DNA of 64,000 bases. Source: Hyphomicrobiales bacterium (GTDB lineage: Bacteria > Pseudomonadota > Alphaproteobacteria > Rhizobiales > Rhizobiaceae). This document shows, piece by piece, positions 1 through 8,157 of this stretch. The DNA is taken from positions 16,318 through 80,317 of the forward strand of contig UCOA01000082.1 of NCBI GenBank assembly GCA_900474095.1, read 5' to 3'. Each line of letters opens with the position of its first letter. Position 1 is the first letter of the stretch. The notes below the pieces were generated by a model, which was not told where the DNA came from, did no database searches, and saw only the letters and a list, made by a program, of their open reading frames with translations. The position numbers and the translations under genes are program-made.

Positions 1-543
1 ATCCGCTACCACGGCAGCCGGATCGACGGCACGGCACCGGATGAGATCGTCCGGATGGGCATCTCCATGGTGCCGGAGGCACGCCGCGTCTTTCCCTTCA
101 TGACCGTGCGCGACAACCTGCTGATGGGCGCCTTCACCCGCACCAACAAGATCGAGATCCAGCAGAGCATAGACATGGTGTTGACGCGCTTTCCGCGTCT
201 CAAGGAGCGCTTTTCGCAGCAGGCCGGAACGATGAGCGGCGGCGAACAGCAGATGCTGGTCATCGGCCGGGCACTGATGGCGCGCCCTCGCCTGCTGCTG
301 CTCGACGAGCCCTCGCTCGGCGTCGCGCCGAAGCTGGTGCAAGACATCGCGCGTTCGATCGTGGCGATCAATCGCGACGAAAAGGTCAGCGTTCTCCTTG
401 TCGAGCAGAATTCGCGCATGGCGCTGCGCGTTTCCCAGCGCGCCTACGCGCTGACGACCGGCAAGGTGGCGCTCAGCGGAAATTCGGCCGAGATGCTGGC
501 CGACGAGCGGGTCCGGCATCTCTATCTCGGCGGCGAAATCTAG
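1..543 (+). CDS. livF: LivF-type ABC transporter ATPase (5' end cut by window)
   Basis: ATP-binding subunit of a branched-chain amino acid (HAAT) type ABC importer, acting on the cytoplasmic face of the membrane. The frame is open from base 1, so the N-terminus with Walker A lies outside; 180 residues remain. Visible are the ABC signature MSGGEQQM (codons 78-85), Walker B with catalytic Glu and D-loop (LLLLDEPSLGVAP) and VEQN, where Gln replaces the H-loop His, as usual in LivF. The substrate cannot be told from this half. The next gene starts 24 bases on, on the same strand, and is an amino acid/hydantoin racemase, so a linked amino acid or ureide substrate is possible (inference). Confidence 0.9.
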   Translation: MRYHGSRIDGTAPDEIVRMGISMVPEARRVFPFMTVRDNLLMGAFTRTNKIEIQQSIDMVLTRFPRLKERFSQQAGTMSGGEQQMLVIGRALMARPRLLLLDEPSLGVAPKLVQDIARSIVAINRDEKVSVLLVEQNSRMALRVSQRAYALTTGKVALSGNSAEMLADERVRHLYLGGEI

Positions 544-566
544 GCGGCGAAACTAGGCGGTAGAAC

Positions 567-1322
567 ATGCGCATCCTCGTCATAAATCCAAATACCACCG
601 CTTCGATGACCGACAAGATCGGCAAGGCGGCAGAGGTCGCGGCCTCGTCCGGAACGCAAATCGTGGCGGTCAACCCGAAGGATGGCCCCCCGAGCATCGA
701 GGGTTATTTCGACGAGGCTTTCGTAGTCCCGGGCATCATTGCGGAAATGGCAAAGGCGGGCGCGATGGATGCCTATGTGATCGCCTGTTTCGACGACACC
801 GGTCTGGACGCGGCGCGCTGTGCCGCCGACGCTCCGGTGATCGGCATCGGCGAGGCGGCCTTCCATATCGCAACGCTGATCGCCGGCAAGTTCAGTGTCG
901 TCACCACGCTCGCCCGTTCGGTGCCGGCGATCCAGCACAACCTGTCGAAATACGGCCTCGCCTCGCGCTGCGCCAAGATCCGCGCCTCGGATGTCCCCGT
1001 GCTCGACCTCGAGCTGCCCGGTTCCGATGCCGGCCGCAAGATCTCCGCCGAGATTGCCCGGGCAATCACAGAAGACAAGGCGGAGGCGATCGTCCTTGGC
1101 TGCGCGGGCATGGCAGACCTCGCGCATGCGCTTTCGCAGGAACACGGCGTGCCGGTGCTCGACGGCGTCGCCTGCGCGGTAAGGCTCGTCGAAACGGTTT
1201 CGGCGCTGGGTCTAAGGACATCCAAGGTCGGTGGCTATGCCGCCCCGCTCGCCAAACGATTTGCCGGGCTCTACGCGCCGTGGTCTCCGGCAGGTGACAA
1301 AAGCGCCGACGGCACGCCATAG
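567..1322 (+). CDS. Asp/Glu/hydantoin racemase family protein
   Basis: 251 residues, matching the usual length of the Asp/Glu/hydantoin racemase family (cofactor-independent, two-cysteine racemases such as HyuE). The start MRILVINPNTT is the family's typical N-terminal strand-loop. The two catalytic cysteines are visible in YVIACFDDTGLDAAR (around residue 74) and VLGCAGMADL (around 178). It follows the LivF gene closely and precedes a GntR/FCD regulator, an arrangement common for transported nitrogen compounds such as hydantoins or allantoin-like ureides. The exact substrate is not readable. Family assignment is sure, function is by family. Confidence 0.85.
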   Translation: MRILVINPNTTASMTDKIGKAAEVAASSGTQIVAVNPKDGPPSIEGYFDEAFVVPGIIAEMAKAGAMDAYVIACFDDTGLDAARCAADAPVIGIGEAAFHIATLIAGKFSVVTTLARSVPAIQHNLSKYGLASRCAKIRASDVPVLDLELPGSDAGRKISAEIARAITEDKAEAIVLGCAGMADLAHALSQEHGVPVLDGVACAVRLVETVSALGLRTSKVGGYAAPLAKRFAGLYAPWSPAGDKSADGTP

Positions 1323-1431
1323 GCCCACGGCGCTGCAATTATGGGACTGCGGCTCGGCCGAGTGGGGCGGCTGGGATTGACCGGAAGGCGAGCCATATGA
1401 GACTTCATAGGGGCCGACTCGCCAGAAAACG

Positions 1432-2142
1432 ATGAACATGTTGACAACACTCAGGCCCGAAAACGATCGTCAAAAGCCGGCGGCGCGCTGGTCGCCGATC
1501 TATCATAGTCTCAGGGACGCCATCGTCGGCCACCGCCTGTCCCCCGGCACGAAACTGCCGGAGGATGAGCTGGCGTCGATCTATTCGGTCAGCCGGACAG
1601 TCATCCGCGCCGCCCTCCAGGAGCTTTCGCACGATTGGCTGGTGCGGCTGGAGCCCAATCGCGGCGCCTTCGTCGCGCAACCCTCGCCCAAGGAGGCGCG
1701 CGAGGTCTTCGAAGCACGCGCCTTGATCGAGCCGAGGGTTGCAGCACTTGCCGCCAGAGCGGCGAAACCGGGGGATGTGGGTCTTCTGCGCCACCATCTC
1801 GAAAGGGAGTATGAGGCTCTGCACGCCGGACGCGACAGCGACGCGATCATGCTGTCCGCCCTGTTCCACGTTGGCATCGCCGAAATCGCCGATCAATCCG
1901 TCATGACGGGCTTCGTCCGCGATCTCGTTTCCCACTCCTCGCTGATCATCGCGCTCTACTGGAAACGACGGGACACCACCTGCGAGAGCCACGCCCATCA
2001 CGCGCTGGTCGATGCCATCGAGGCAGGTGACCCAGACAAGGCTGCGGACCTGATGAAGGAACATATGCTCGACCTGCTGTCGGGTCTGGACCTGAACCGC
2101 ACGGAGCAGAAGCCGGGCAACCTCGCCGATATCTTGCGCTGA
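1432..2142 (+). CDS. GntR family transcriptional regulator, FCD (FadR) subfamily
   Basis: 236 residues. The N-terminal third is a GntR winged helix (residues about 15-85, ending in the typical LEPNRGAFVAQPS wing), followed by an all-helical FCD ligand domain (about 90-220) with the motif FEARALIEPRVAALAA and the metal-binding His region FHVGIAEIADQ. FCD regulators usually repress neighbouring catabolic or transport genes and release DNA on binding an organic acid. Transcribed in the same direction as the racemase, 109 bases downstream, so it probably controls that locus. A second ATG lies two codons in (1438). Confidence 0.88.
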   Translation: MNMLTTLRPENDRQKPAARWSPIYHSLRDAIVGHRLSPGTKLPEDELASIYSVSRTVIRAALQELSHDWLVRLEPNRGAFVAQPSPKEAREVFEARALIEPRVAALAARAAKPGDVGLLRHHLEREYEALHAGRDSDAIMLSALFHVGIAEIADQSVMTGFVRDLVSHSSLIIALYWKRRDTTCESHAHHALVDAIEAGDPDKAADLMKEHMLDLLSGLDLNRTEQKPGNLADILR

Positions 2143-2451
2143 TATCGTGTTCCTGTATTCGGCGCATCGAGCCCATCCACCGCCAAATGCGTTACACGCA
2201 AGGCGCAGTAGCATTTTTCAGCGCCGCGCGTCTTATCAGACGCGCAAAGGTCGACAGGCGGTTTCAGGTTGACAAAACAGATCCGTTGCACGCCTGCGGT
2301 TCCTTAGGAGATATTGTGCGATCCTGCGAGCACAGAACGAGAACAACTCGCGCGACTTCGGAATTGTACGACCTACAGCGGCCTATGGCTATTTTTTCGC
2401 CGTACTGGGCGGCAACTTGAGCACCGCCCAGCGCCTGGAGTTAATCGCGGA
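2143..2451. other. Intergenic, no gene seen
   Basis: About 310 bases between the GntR gene (+) and the small secreted protein gene (-). The genes converge here. I see no supported ORF and no clear terminator hairpin. Confidence 0.5.
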
Positions 2452-2673
2452 TTAGCGCTCCGTGCTGGCGGTCTTCGTATCCGCAGTGGCACCATTGTCG
2501 CTTCCGTTGTTGGTGCCGTCGGTGGTGCCTTTATTTTTTTCCTGTCCCCAGCCGTTATTTCCCTTTGCAGACTGTTCGGGTGGGCAATAGTCGCCCGCGG
2601 CAGCGATGCTGGCTCCGGCAAATGCGATCGCGATGCTGACGACTGCTGTCTGGGTGAGTTTTTTCGCGTTCAT
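2452..2673 (-). CDS. Small secreted hypothetical protein
   Basis: 73 residues. Start chosen at MNAKKLTQ because a strong ribosome site (GGAAGGAAG) sits just upstream and a clean signal peptide follows: basic MNAKK, hydrophobic VVSIAIAFAGASIAAA, then a cleavage-like AAAGD. The mature part is about 45 residues, hydrophilic, rich in Gly, Asn, Thr and Asp, with one Cys (DYCPPEQ). No domain recognised. The frame stays open upstream to 2916 but that part overlaps the kup remnant and has no signal sequence, so I reject the longer form. Likely periplasmic or secreted; function unknown. Confidence 0.65.
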   Translation of the reverse strand: MNAKKLTQTAVVSIAIAFAGASIAAAGDYCPPEQSAKGNNGWGQEKNKGTTDGTNNGSDNGATADTKTASTER

Positions 2674-2881
2674 TGCTTTTCTTCCTTCCGAAGGTCGTAA
2701 CTCCAACCTGGAAGAATGACCTTGCTCGTGCGCACTGTCATGTCGGCAGTTCGTAATAGTCCTTTCCTCTAAAAGGCGTACCCGGGGAGAGGAAGAGTCG
2801 CGAACGCCGGCGTCAATTTGCTGGCCTGCCCCTGCCATTTGCACGTTCAGCTGGTGAGCAGCCAACCGAACTCCGATAAGA

Positions 2882-2996
2882 TCAGACGGCGACCTGTTCG
2901 CCAATCTCGACGACACGGTTGGCGGGGAGGCTGAAATAGGCCGTGGGTCCCCGATCCTGAACGCGCGATGTAGAGCTTGTCTTGCCAGCCCCGCAA
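2882..2996 (-). pseudogene. kup: Remnant of the C-terminus of a Kup potassium transporter
   Basis: Reading the minus strand, GWQDKLYIA is followed, after a frameshift, by GPTAYFSLPANRVVEIGEQV and a stop at 2882-2884. These are the last ~35 residues of Kup-type potassium uptake proteins (WQ..L...., then F.IP..RVVEIG). Only the tail survives and it is out of frame in the middle. Its upstream end runs into the truncated GST on the other strand, so a deletion junction lies near 2990-3020. Confidence 0.6.
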
Positions 2997-3612
2997 TCCG
3001 GCTCGATGGAAGGACGTCACAGCGTCTGACAAAGTCGCGCTCTTTCTCGAACTTGCGGGCCTCGAGTGGGAAAGCGTGTTTGTGAACTTTCTAAACGGCG
3101 AGACGCGAAACGAGAAATGGCGGAGCGACGTGAATGAGCAAGGGGAGGCTCCCGTGTTGGAACATGGGAGCGTAAAGCTAAGCCAGTCCGGTGTCATCCT
3201 CGACTATCTGTCCGAGTTAACCGGAAGGTTTAGCGCGGGAACGGCCGATGAGCGGCGTGAAATTCTGCGATGGATCCTCTTCGACAACCATAAGTTCACT
3301 TGCTACTACGCGACGCTGCGATTTATGTACGGACTTTAGAAAGCGGGAGAGACGCCGGTGACGGCGTTTCTGAGGCAGCGGGCGCTCGCGGCATGCGGCA
3401 TTGTCGACGCACATCTTGAGAACCGATCATTTATGCTCGGCGATCGCCTGACAGTCGCGGACCTGTCTCTTGCAGGCTATGTCTTCATGCCTGAGGAAAC
3501 TGGCATTGACCATAGCGCCTTTCCGGCCATCGCCGCCTGGAAAGACCGCATAAAAAGCATGCCGGGCTGGCGTCATCCGTACGACCTGATGCCCGGCCCG
3601 ACGTCTATGTAG
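2977..3612 (+). pseudogene. Glutathione S-transferase, broken
   Basis: Two pieces in one frame separated by an in-frame TAG at 3337-3339. The first carries the end of the thioredoxin-like domain (KVALFLELAGLEWE, then GEAPVLEHGSVKLSQSGVIL, the cis-Pro and Ser of the glutathione site). The second carries the helical GST_C domain (LAACGIVDAHLENRSFMLGD, LTVADLSLAGYVF, AWKDRIKSMPGW). The N-terminal strand with the catalytic residue is missing, replaced by kup-tail sequence. With a lost 5' end and a nonsense codon it is most likely dead; stop read-through would not restore the start. Confidence 0.75.
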
Positions 3613-3942
3613 GTGCCGAGGTTCCTCAGAGATCGATCGAACTTTCGCAGCTCACGCGCGTCCGGTCTTGGCAAGAGCCGGACGACACCAGAGCCACAGC
3701 CGAACCTTCCGCTTCAAGAAAACCGCTCCGACGCTTAAATGCCTACATGGCTGCATCTAGAGGGTTTTCAACGCGGATCGATTGTGCGCCGGGCGAGGAC
3801 GAAGACGCAACGCCAAGGACCTTCCGACCGGACCTGGTTCGGAGCGAAGCGACCATTCCGGGCCGCACGCGAAGCCTTCATGCACATCGAAGACGACCTG
3901 GAACGCTGGAAAACAGGAACTGGCCGGTCTGGGGATATAAAG
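3613..3942. other. Intergenic, no gene seen
   Basis: About 330 bases. Several open frames overlap here but none has a ribosome site together with protein-like composition. Confidence 0.4.
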
Positions 3943-4017
3943 TTATTGGCTGGTTGCGGCCAGCCAAACAACCGGGGCAAGAATAAGAACTATGATGAGA
4001 AGCGTGGTGAGGTCCAT
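3943..4017 (-). CDS. Possible 24-residue membrane peptide
   Basis: Reads MDLTTLLIIVLILAPVVW then LAATSQ and stop: a single predicted membrane helix. A ribosome site (GAGGAG) lies 6-8 bases before the ATG. It resembles the N-terminal helix of very small membrane proteins of the DUF3309 kind, but is shorter. It could be a real micropeptide or the remains of a longer one. Confidence 0.3.
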   Translation of the reverse strand: MDLTTLLIIVLILAPVVWLAATSQ

Positions 4018-4126
4018 GTAGGTCTCCTCGGAGTACCTGACCATCTCCATAGCGCTTACCTGCGCGGTGCGTTGCTCGCGATGGCACTCCAACCCAACTC
4101 AACGTACAGACCTGGGTTTAGTTCCA

Positions 4127-5158
4127 TCACACCGCTTCATCCCGGTGTGTAATTGAAACTCTGGTTCCGGGCATCGCGTCCACCACGGTGATCCCGGCTC
4201 TCAACTGGTTGCTGAGCGCCTCGACTATGCCCGTCCCCAAGCCGGGTTTTGCGTCATCCGCGTTCATCGGCATCCCAATGCCGTCATCGGCCACCTGAAG
4301 GCTCCAGTCTTTTCCCTTGGCGTGATAGTCGACGGTGATTTTCCCTTTGCGCTGGTTGGGGAATGCGTGCTTGAGCGCATTGATCACAAGCTCGGTGACG
4401 ATCAGACCCAGGCTTACGGAGGTGTTTGCTCCGGTAACCACTTTGTCCACATCAACGTCGATCGAGAGTTGTTCGTGATCATGGATCATGGAAGCCCCAA
4501 GGCTTCTGCAAAGCTGCTCGAAATAGCAGCGTAGCTCGACCTCACCGACACTGGATGCCGCGAGTTGCTGCTGGACCGCGGCGATTGACATCACCCGGCT
4601 GTGCGCGGACTGCAAATGAGTGCGGGTCTCGTCGGACTGAACCTTTCGGGCGCTCTGCAAAAGGATGCTCGCGATGATCTGCAGGCTGTTGGCCACCCGA
4701 TGCTGAACCTCCTGCAGGAGGATCGCCTTGTCCCGCAGCAGGTCGTCCTTCACCCTCTCTGCTACCCGCGCATCCGTGACGTCCGTCACCGCCAAAATCA
4801 GTCGGACTTGCGACGCGTCCGCATAGTCAAGCTTTTGAGCATCAAGAACCAGACGCCGGGTATCCTGGCTGGGCCGCTTCAAATCCATCTCGTATCCACG
4901 GACATCCGCCATCCCTGCCGCCGTTGCTTCAAGCAAGGCCGATAGCTGCGCGACGTTCCATTCGCCATCGCCGAGCTGCGAGAACTGTTTTTCCGGGGCC
5001 GTCTTGGGGTCGATCAAAAATGCCTGGTAGAAAGAGGTGCTGGCCGCGATCACGCAGAGATTGTCGTCGAGAAGCAGGATCGGGGCACTGGAGGATGCAA
5101 TGACCGCGAGGGCAAGACTGAGCGAGGCTTCAGGATAGAGAGGCGTGACGGCTGTCAT
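4127..5158 (-). CDS. PAS-containing HisKA_2 sensor histidine kinase
   Basis: 343 residues from the ATG at 5158, chosen for the AAGGA site in front; an in-frame upstream start adds 17 residues without a site. Domains: a PAS-like sensor (about 15-130), then HisKA_2 dimerisation with the phosphorylated His at about residue 153 in LLQEVQHRVANSLQII, then an HATPase with N-box VTELVINALKHAFP and a G-box near GTGIVEAL. No membrane segments, so a cytoplasmic sensor. Kinases of this class in Rhizobiales often feed the PhyR/EcfG general stress response or single-domain response regulators. No response regulator is adjacent, so it is an orphan. Confidence 0.87.
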   Translation of the reverse strand: MTAVTPLYPEASLSLALAVIASSSAPILLLDDNLCVIAASTSFYQAFLIDPKTAPEKQFSQLGDGEWNVAQLSALLEATAAGMADVRGYEMDLKRPSQDTRRLVLDAQKLDYADASQVRLILAVTDVTDARVAERVKDDLLRDKAILLQEVQHRVANSLQIIASILLQSARKVQSDETRTHLQSAHSRVMSIAAVQQQLAASSVGEVELRCYFEQLCRSLGASMIHDHEQLSIDVDVDKVVTGANTSVSLGLIVTELVINALKHAFPNQRKGKITVDYHAKGKDWSLQVADDGIGMPMNADDAKPGLGTGIVEALSNQLRAGITVVDAMPGTRVSITHRDEAV

Positions 5159-5280
5159 TGCTGTGTCCTTTGGGCCAGAGGCTCGCGGTGCGAAAGCCAT
5201 TCCCCGCATGGACGTGGATTAATTCGATGTGGGAAGAAAACTGATCCACGAGGATACTATCACTAATACCAAAAAACGCG

Positions 5281-5669
5281 GAGTATGTTTTAGAATCGCT
5301 CGGGCTCGGGGTGATTGGCCTCGCAACAGCGCTCGGCCTCTCCGCAGTGATCAGGGCCTCGCCGCTGCTCTACGCCGCATTACGGTGGTCAGGGGTCGCT
5401 TATCTCGTCTACCTCGCCTAGGACGCTTGGCGCAACAGCACGCGTTCGGACGACGTTCCAGTCGAGCCTGCCGCGCGGTTCATCGTGAGGGGTTTGATTA
5501 CCAACCTCCTCAACCCCCGGGCTGCAATGTTCTATCTCGGGGTTTTGCCCACCTTCCTTGATCCCGCTTTCCATCCTGCGGGGCAGGCAGTAATACTCTC
5601 CGCTATCTATGTGCCGGTGGCTACGACCGTGCATGCAACGATTGTAACCTTGGCCAGCCTCCTACGGTC
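5281..5669 (+). pseudogene. LysE/RhtB family exporter, broken
   Basis: In one frame: SLGLGVIGLATALGLSAVI, LLYAALRWSGVAYLVYLA, an in-frame TAG at 5419-5421, then DAWRNS and FIVRGLITNLLNPRAAMFYLGVLPTF. These are the middle helices and the conserved NLLNP motif of LysE/RhtB amino acid exporters. The first helix and the C-terminal third are missing; at about 5669 the frame runs into unrelated sequence. Truncated at both ends and interrupted, so a decayed gene. Confidence 0.75.
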
Positions 5670-5915
5670 CAGCTTTGTCCAGATTAGAGACCATTCGTCC
5701 TCACCGCCGGCATTGTAGGTATAGTGGCCGGGCCGGCATATCGCTTGACCGGTGTTCGTCAATATCCACCCGGGCGGACTCCACTTGGCAGCTGCAGGTT
5801 CGTGACCCGTTAGAGATCCTTGCGCCCACGCACTCGTAGCGTCCAGACAAATTGCGTCATTGGACACCGTCACCTTGTCACTTGCGCTGAAGGGGTTTCG
5901 AATGTGGGGTTTCAC
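5668..5915 (-). pseudogene. Remnant related to the 79-residue protein at 48851-49090
   Basis: A GTG-started frame of about 100 codons. At 5667-5729 it contains GHYTYNAGGEDEWSLIWTKLD, which mirrors GHYTHNEGGSDEWSLTWTRID at the C-terminus of the intact protein at 48851-49090. Upstream of this the sequence is unlike that family, and downstream it reads into antisense LysE sequence without the normal ending. I take it as a chimeric leftover, though a ribosome-site-like AAAAGGAGA precedes the GTG. Confidence 0.5.
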
Positions 5916-5920
5916 GACAA

Positions 5921-5939
5921 TCTCCTTTTTAAAAGGAGA
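5921..5939. repeat. Perfect 9-bp inverted repeat with paired ribosome sites
   Basis: TCTCCTTTT, one base, then AAAAGGAGA. Each arm carries an AAGGAG that could serve as a ribosome site for the frame leaving on its side (GTG at 5915 on minus, ATG at 5942 on plus). It could equally be an operator or a terminator stem that lost its context. Confidence 0.4.
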
Positions 5940-6021
5940 ACATGGGCTTCGGATCGTTTTTCATAGGCGTAAGAGTAGCCGACGTGCAGGACAGCGCAAC
6001 TGGTAAAACTTCCAGTTGCTT

Positions 6022-6159
6022 TTACTTCATCAGCAAGGGCCACCAAAACCACGCGGCCCCGGCGTTCAGCACGCACGCGGCAAAGCACGAGAACACCGTT
6101 GGCCGCTGGAAGGCGAGGGCGGCCGATAGGACGGCGAGGGCAGAAACTGCGTAGGTCAT
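6022..6159 (-). CDS. Possible 45-residue membrane protein
   Basis: Starts MTYAVSALAVLSAALAFQRP and continues with a second apolar stretch, FSCFAACVLNAGAAWFWWPL, ending LMK. Two short predicted membrane helices. Ribosome site weak (GGATCTG). The competing plus-strand frame 5942-6154 has a better site but an unprotein-like composition. Unknown function, tentative. Confidence 0.3.
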   Translation of the reverse strand: MTYAVSALAVLSAALAFQRPTVFSCFAACVLNAGAAWFWWPLLMK

Positions 6160-6206
6160 GATGGCAGATCCAAACAATTAGGTACAAGCTAAGACGCGAA
6201 GCCCCG

Positions 6207-6515
6207 CTATTCTCCACGCAAAATCTCCGCCTTCCCATCCAGCACGATCAGCGCGCGGATCATGTCGGCTAGGTCGAGCAAAATAGCCTTGAGGTCATCA
6301 TCATTGCAGCTAGCCTCTGCCATTATCGCTGATATCTCGATGTCGAACAGCGCATCCCTCATTCCGCGGCTGGAGCGAATTCCGGTCTCGATCCGCATCT
6401 CCCGCACCGTTCTCACCGCACGATCAACGAGCCGGTGGCGCTCGTTGGCGCTCAGCATGTCTATCCCGTTTGCTGCTCGCACCAGTTCTGCGATGAAGTC
6501 GGTTGTCGCGGTCAT
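6207..6515 (-). CDS. Small helical hypothetical protein (102 aa)
   Basis: Start at MTATTDFIAELVRAANGID; the frame is open further upstream but that part is not protein-like. The product is acidic, helical and soluble (ANERHRLVDRAVRTVREMR, then MRDALFDIEISAIMAEAS and DLADMIRALIVLDGKAEIL). No domain recognised. It stands alone, with decayed sequence on both sides. Composition and length suit a real small cytoplasmic protein. Confidence 0.55.
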   Translation of the reverse strand: MTATTDFIAELVRAANGIDMLSANERHRLVDRAVRTVREMRIETGIRSSRGMRDALFDIEISAIMAEASCNDDDLKAILLDLADMIRALIVLDGKAEILRGE

Positions 6516-7067
6516 CTGCCGATGATTTGCCGATAGGGTAATCGAAGTCAAGAACACGGGTTTTCTTGGCGACCGGCGCCGATACACGGCTGGTAGCACT
6601 CGAAACCATTGAATGTATCCCAGCGCTGCGTACAGCACCGCGAAAGACTGAAAATTCGATAAGCGTAGATATTCCGGCGGCGTTCTTGCCGAAGGCACAC
6701 AAATGCGCCCGGCTGGTGTCGAGCGCATTCGCTGATCAATCGCGCGGTTCCCATTCGAGGATCGCCTGCAGCGTGGGGTCACCCTGGCCGGGAACCGGCC
6801 GAGATTGGCGTTGTAGCAGAGGCGCCGAATCGAAAGGGTGTAGTAGGATTGTCGTCCTGGTTCTTCTTCTTGCAGATATCGCCGACCTCTATGTCGTGGC
6901 CTGGACGTGAGAAAGCGAATTTGAATGGTTTCACCTGGACACCCGTCGCGGGCATGAAATCAGCGGCCGACCAGCGTATCGCTGGGCGCGGCCCCAGTAG
7001 TAGAGCGCGAACGTGTGGGAGGGAAGGCCTCTAGGCTGCCTCCCCTCCTCCGCCTCATCGAGGAGGA
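6516..7067. other. Intergenic, no gene seen
   Basis: About 550 bases. Frames on both strands are short or of unlikely composition. Probably decayed DNA. Confidence 0.4.
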
Positions 7068-7499
7068 TCACGCGAAAAACGCACGCAGGCGTGCCCAGAT
7101 TCCCGCCGGCCGATCAATATGTTTTGCCCGGATATAACGCGCCGTCTTTGCCGCGCTTACCGTCGTGCCGAAATGACAGAAGCAGACGATGTCGTGCAAC
7201 TGGTCGTCGGAGAGTTGGAAAAACCGCTTCGCCTCCCCGTAAGTGTCGTTCTCCAACCCGGCGGCCCGAAGCAAAGGATCAGCGAAGGCGACCGAAAGGG
7301 CCGAATTGTCGCACCGCAGTGCCGCTCGCACCCTGGCCGGCTGATATTCCGTCTCACGCAGCGTCGAGAGTACCCGGTGTGGATCAGCCTCGAGAAGGTC
7401 CACCCAACGTTGGAGGCGCTTATCGCGCGGCAGGAGCTGAGGGAAATCCTGGCCAATCCTGGCAAGGGTCCGCAGATCGTCAAGGTCGTGATGCTTCAT
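7068..7499 (-). CDS. Conserved hypothetical protein, paralogue of 51305-51736
   Basis: 143 residues from MKHHDLDDL, chosen for the GGGAGGAC ribosome site. The product at 51305-51736 is the same length and nearly the same along its whole course, for instance RVLSTLRETEYQPARVRAAL, GEAKRFFQLSD and DIVCFCHFGTTVSAAKTARY. The C-terminal CFCHFG is perfectly kept in both and could bind a metal or haem, but no known domain is recognised. About 70 bases upstream of the ATG, both copies share an identical 22-base stretch. Cytoplasmic, no signal peptide. A duplicated gene kept under selection; function unknown. Confidence 0.72.
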   Translation of the reverse strand: MKHHDLDDLRTLARIGQDFPQLLPRDKRLQRWVDLLEADPHRVLSTLRETEYQPARVRAALRCDNSALSVAFADPLLRAAGLENDTYGEAKRFFQLSDDQLHDIVCFCHFGTTVSAAKTARYIRAKHIDRPAGIWARLRAFFA

Positions 7500-7567
7500 T
7501 TCGTCCTCCCGACGAGTGATGCTGGCTAACATTCCCGACCAAACGCGGAGGGCGCTCGATCGAGGGC

Positions 7568-7589
7568 TATAATTTTAGAGGTATGGCAT
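7568..7589 (-). promoter_or_regulatory. 22-bp element shared with the paralogue's upstream region
   Basis: Identical 22 bases at 51803-51824, at the same place upstream of the paralogous gene while the flanking DNA differs. Read on plus, the core is TATAATTTTAGAGGTATGG. It fits loosely the NolR pattern (W-TTAG-N9-A-W) and also includes a -10-like TAAAAT on minus. Function inferred from conservation only. Confidence 0.5.
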
Positions 7590-7677
7590 GTACCCACAAT
7601 ATCAATAACCACCTCGTCAGCATCGCGCACCCGACCTGACCCCGACCTGCCGCTTTCAACAGCGAGGTGGCTCCGCG

Positions 7678-8157
7678 TTAGACGGAGTATTTGTCTCGCC
7701 TCTGACTGCGTGCACTATCGAAGCGTCGCAGAAGCGATACCAGTTCCGGCTCGTCAACGAGCAGCGCAGCTTCACTGGGCCGTAGCCATTGACGTATACG
7801 CTGCCCTCTTTCTTTCCACCGATAAAGGATGGTTTTTGCCTTCAGCGGGTAAACGGTTACTCTTACCGGCAGGAAGCAACTGAGGTCCCGCTTCCAGTAG
7901 AAATACTCGCCAAACGGGTCAGGCTGGATCTTTCCCCTAATGCCTGCTTCCTGCTTTGCTTCAATCGCCGCCGCTTTCTGCGGGCTTTTGCCCCTTATCC
8001 GCCAGCCCTTGGGAAGGGTAAATCGGCGCGTTTCACGAGTCGTAATTAAAAGGATCTGCACAGAACCGTCCTTGAGGACGCGGTATGGCAGGGCGCTGAC
8101 TTGTTCGAGAATCTTACCGTTCTCGGCTTGCTGCTTGCGTCGCAAATGCTTGTTCAT
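7678..8157 (-). CDS. Nudix hydrolase family protein with a degenerate Nudix box
   Basis: 159 residues, start MNKHLRRKQQ. Residues about 20-130 form a Nudix fold: RFTLPKGW, then the box region GWRIRGKSPQKAAAIEAKQE. Against GX5EX7REUXEEXGU the first Glu is Lys, Arg is Ile and one metal Glu is Gln; the Glu of RE and one Glu of EE remain. Related rhizobial proteins with a PKGW...A.EA.EEAG pattern also lack the Arg, so this is partly a subfamily trait, but the Gln is an extra change. Substrate unknown (the family removes nucleoside diphosphate-linked groups). Stands alone, opposite an empty region. Confidence 0.75.
   Translation of the reverse strand: MNKHLRRKQQAENGKILEQVSALPYRVLKDGSVQILLITTRETRRFTLPKGWRIRGKSPQKAAAIEAKQEAGIRGKIQPDPFGEYFYWKRDLSCFLPVRVTVYPLKAKTILYRWKERGQRIRQWLRPSEAALLVDEPELVSLLRRFDSARSQRRDKYSV

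Noticed and set aside
3739..4152. 137-codon plus ORF
   Set aside because: No ribosome site, composition unlike protein, overlaps the end of the kinase gene and a better small minus ORF.
5942..6154. 70-codon plus ORF with a good AGGAG
   Set aside because: Site is only three bases from the ATG and the product is not protein-like; the opposite strand has a more plausible small membrane protein.
7568..7589. Calling the shared 22-bp element a NolR box
   Set aside because: The NolR pattern is loose and would match by chance; kept only as a possibility.
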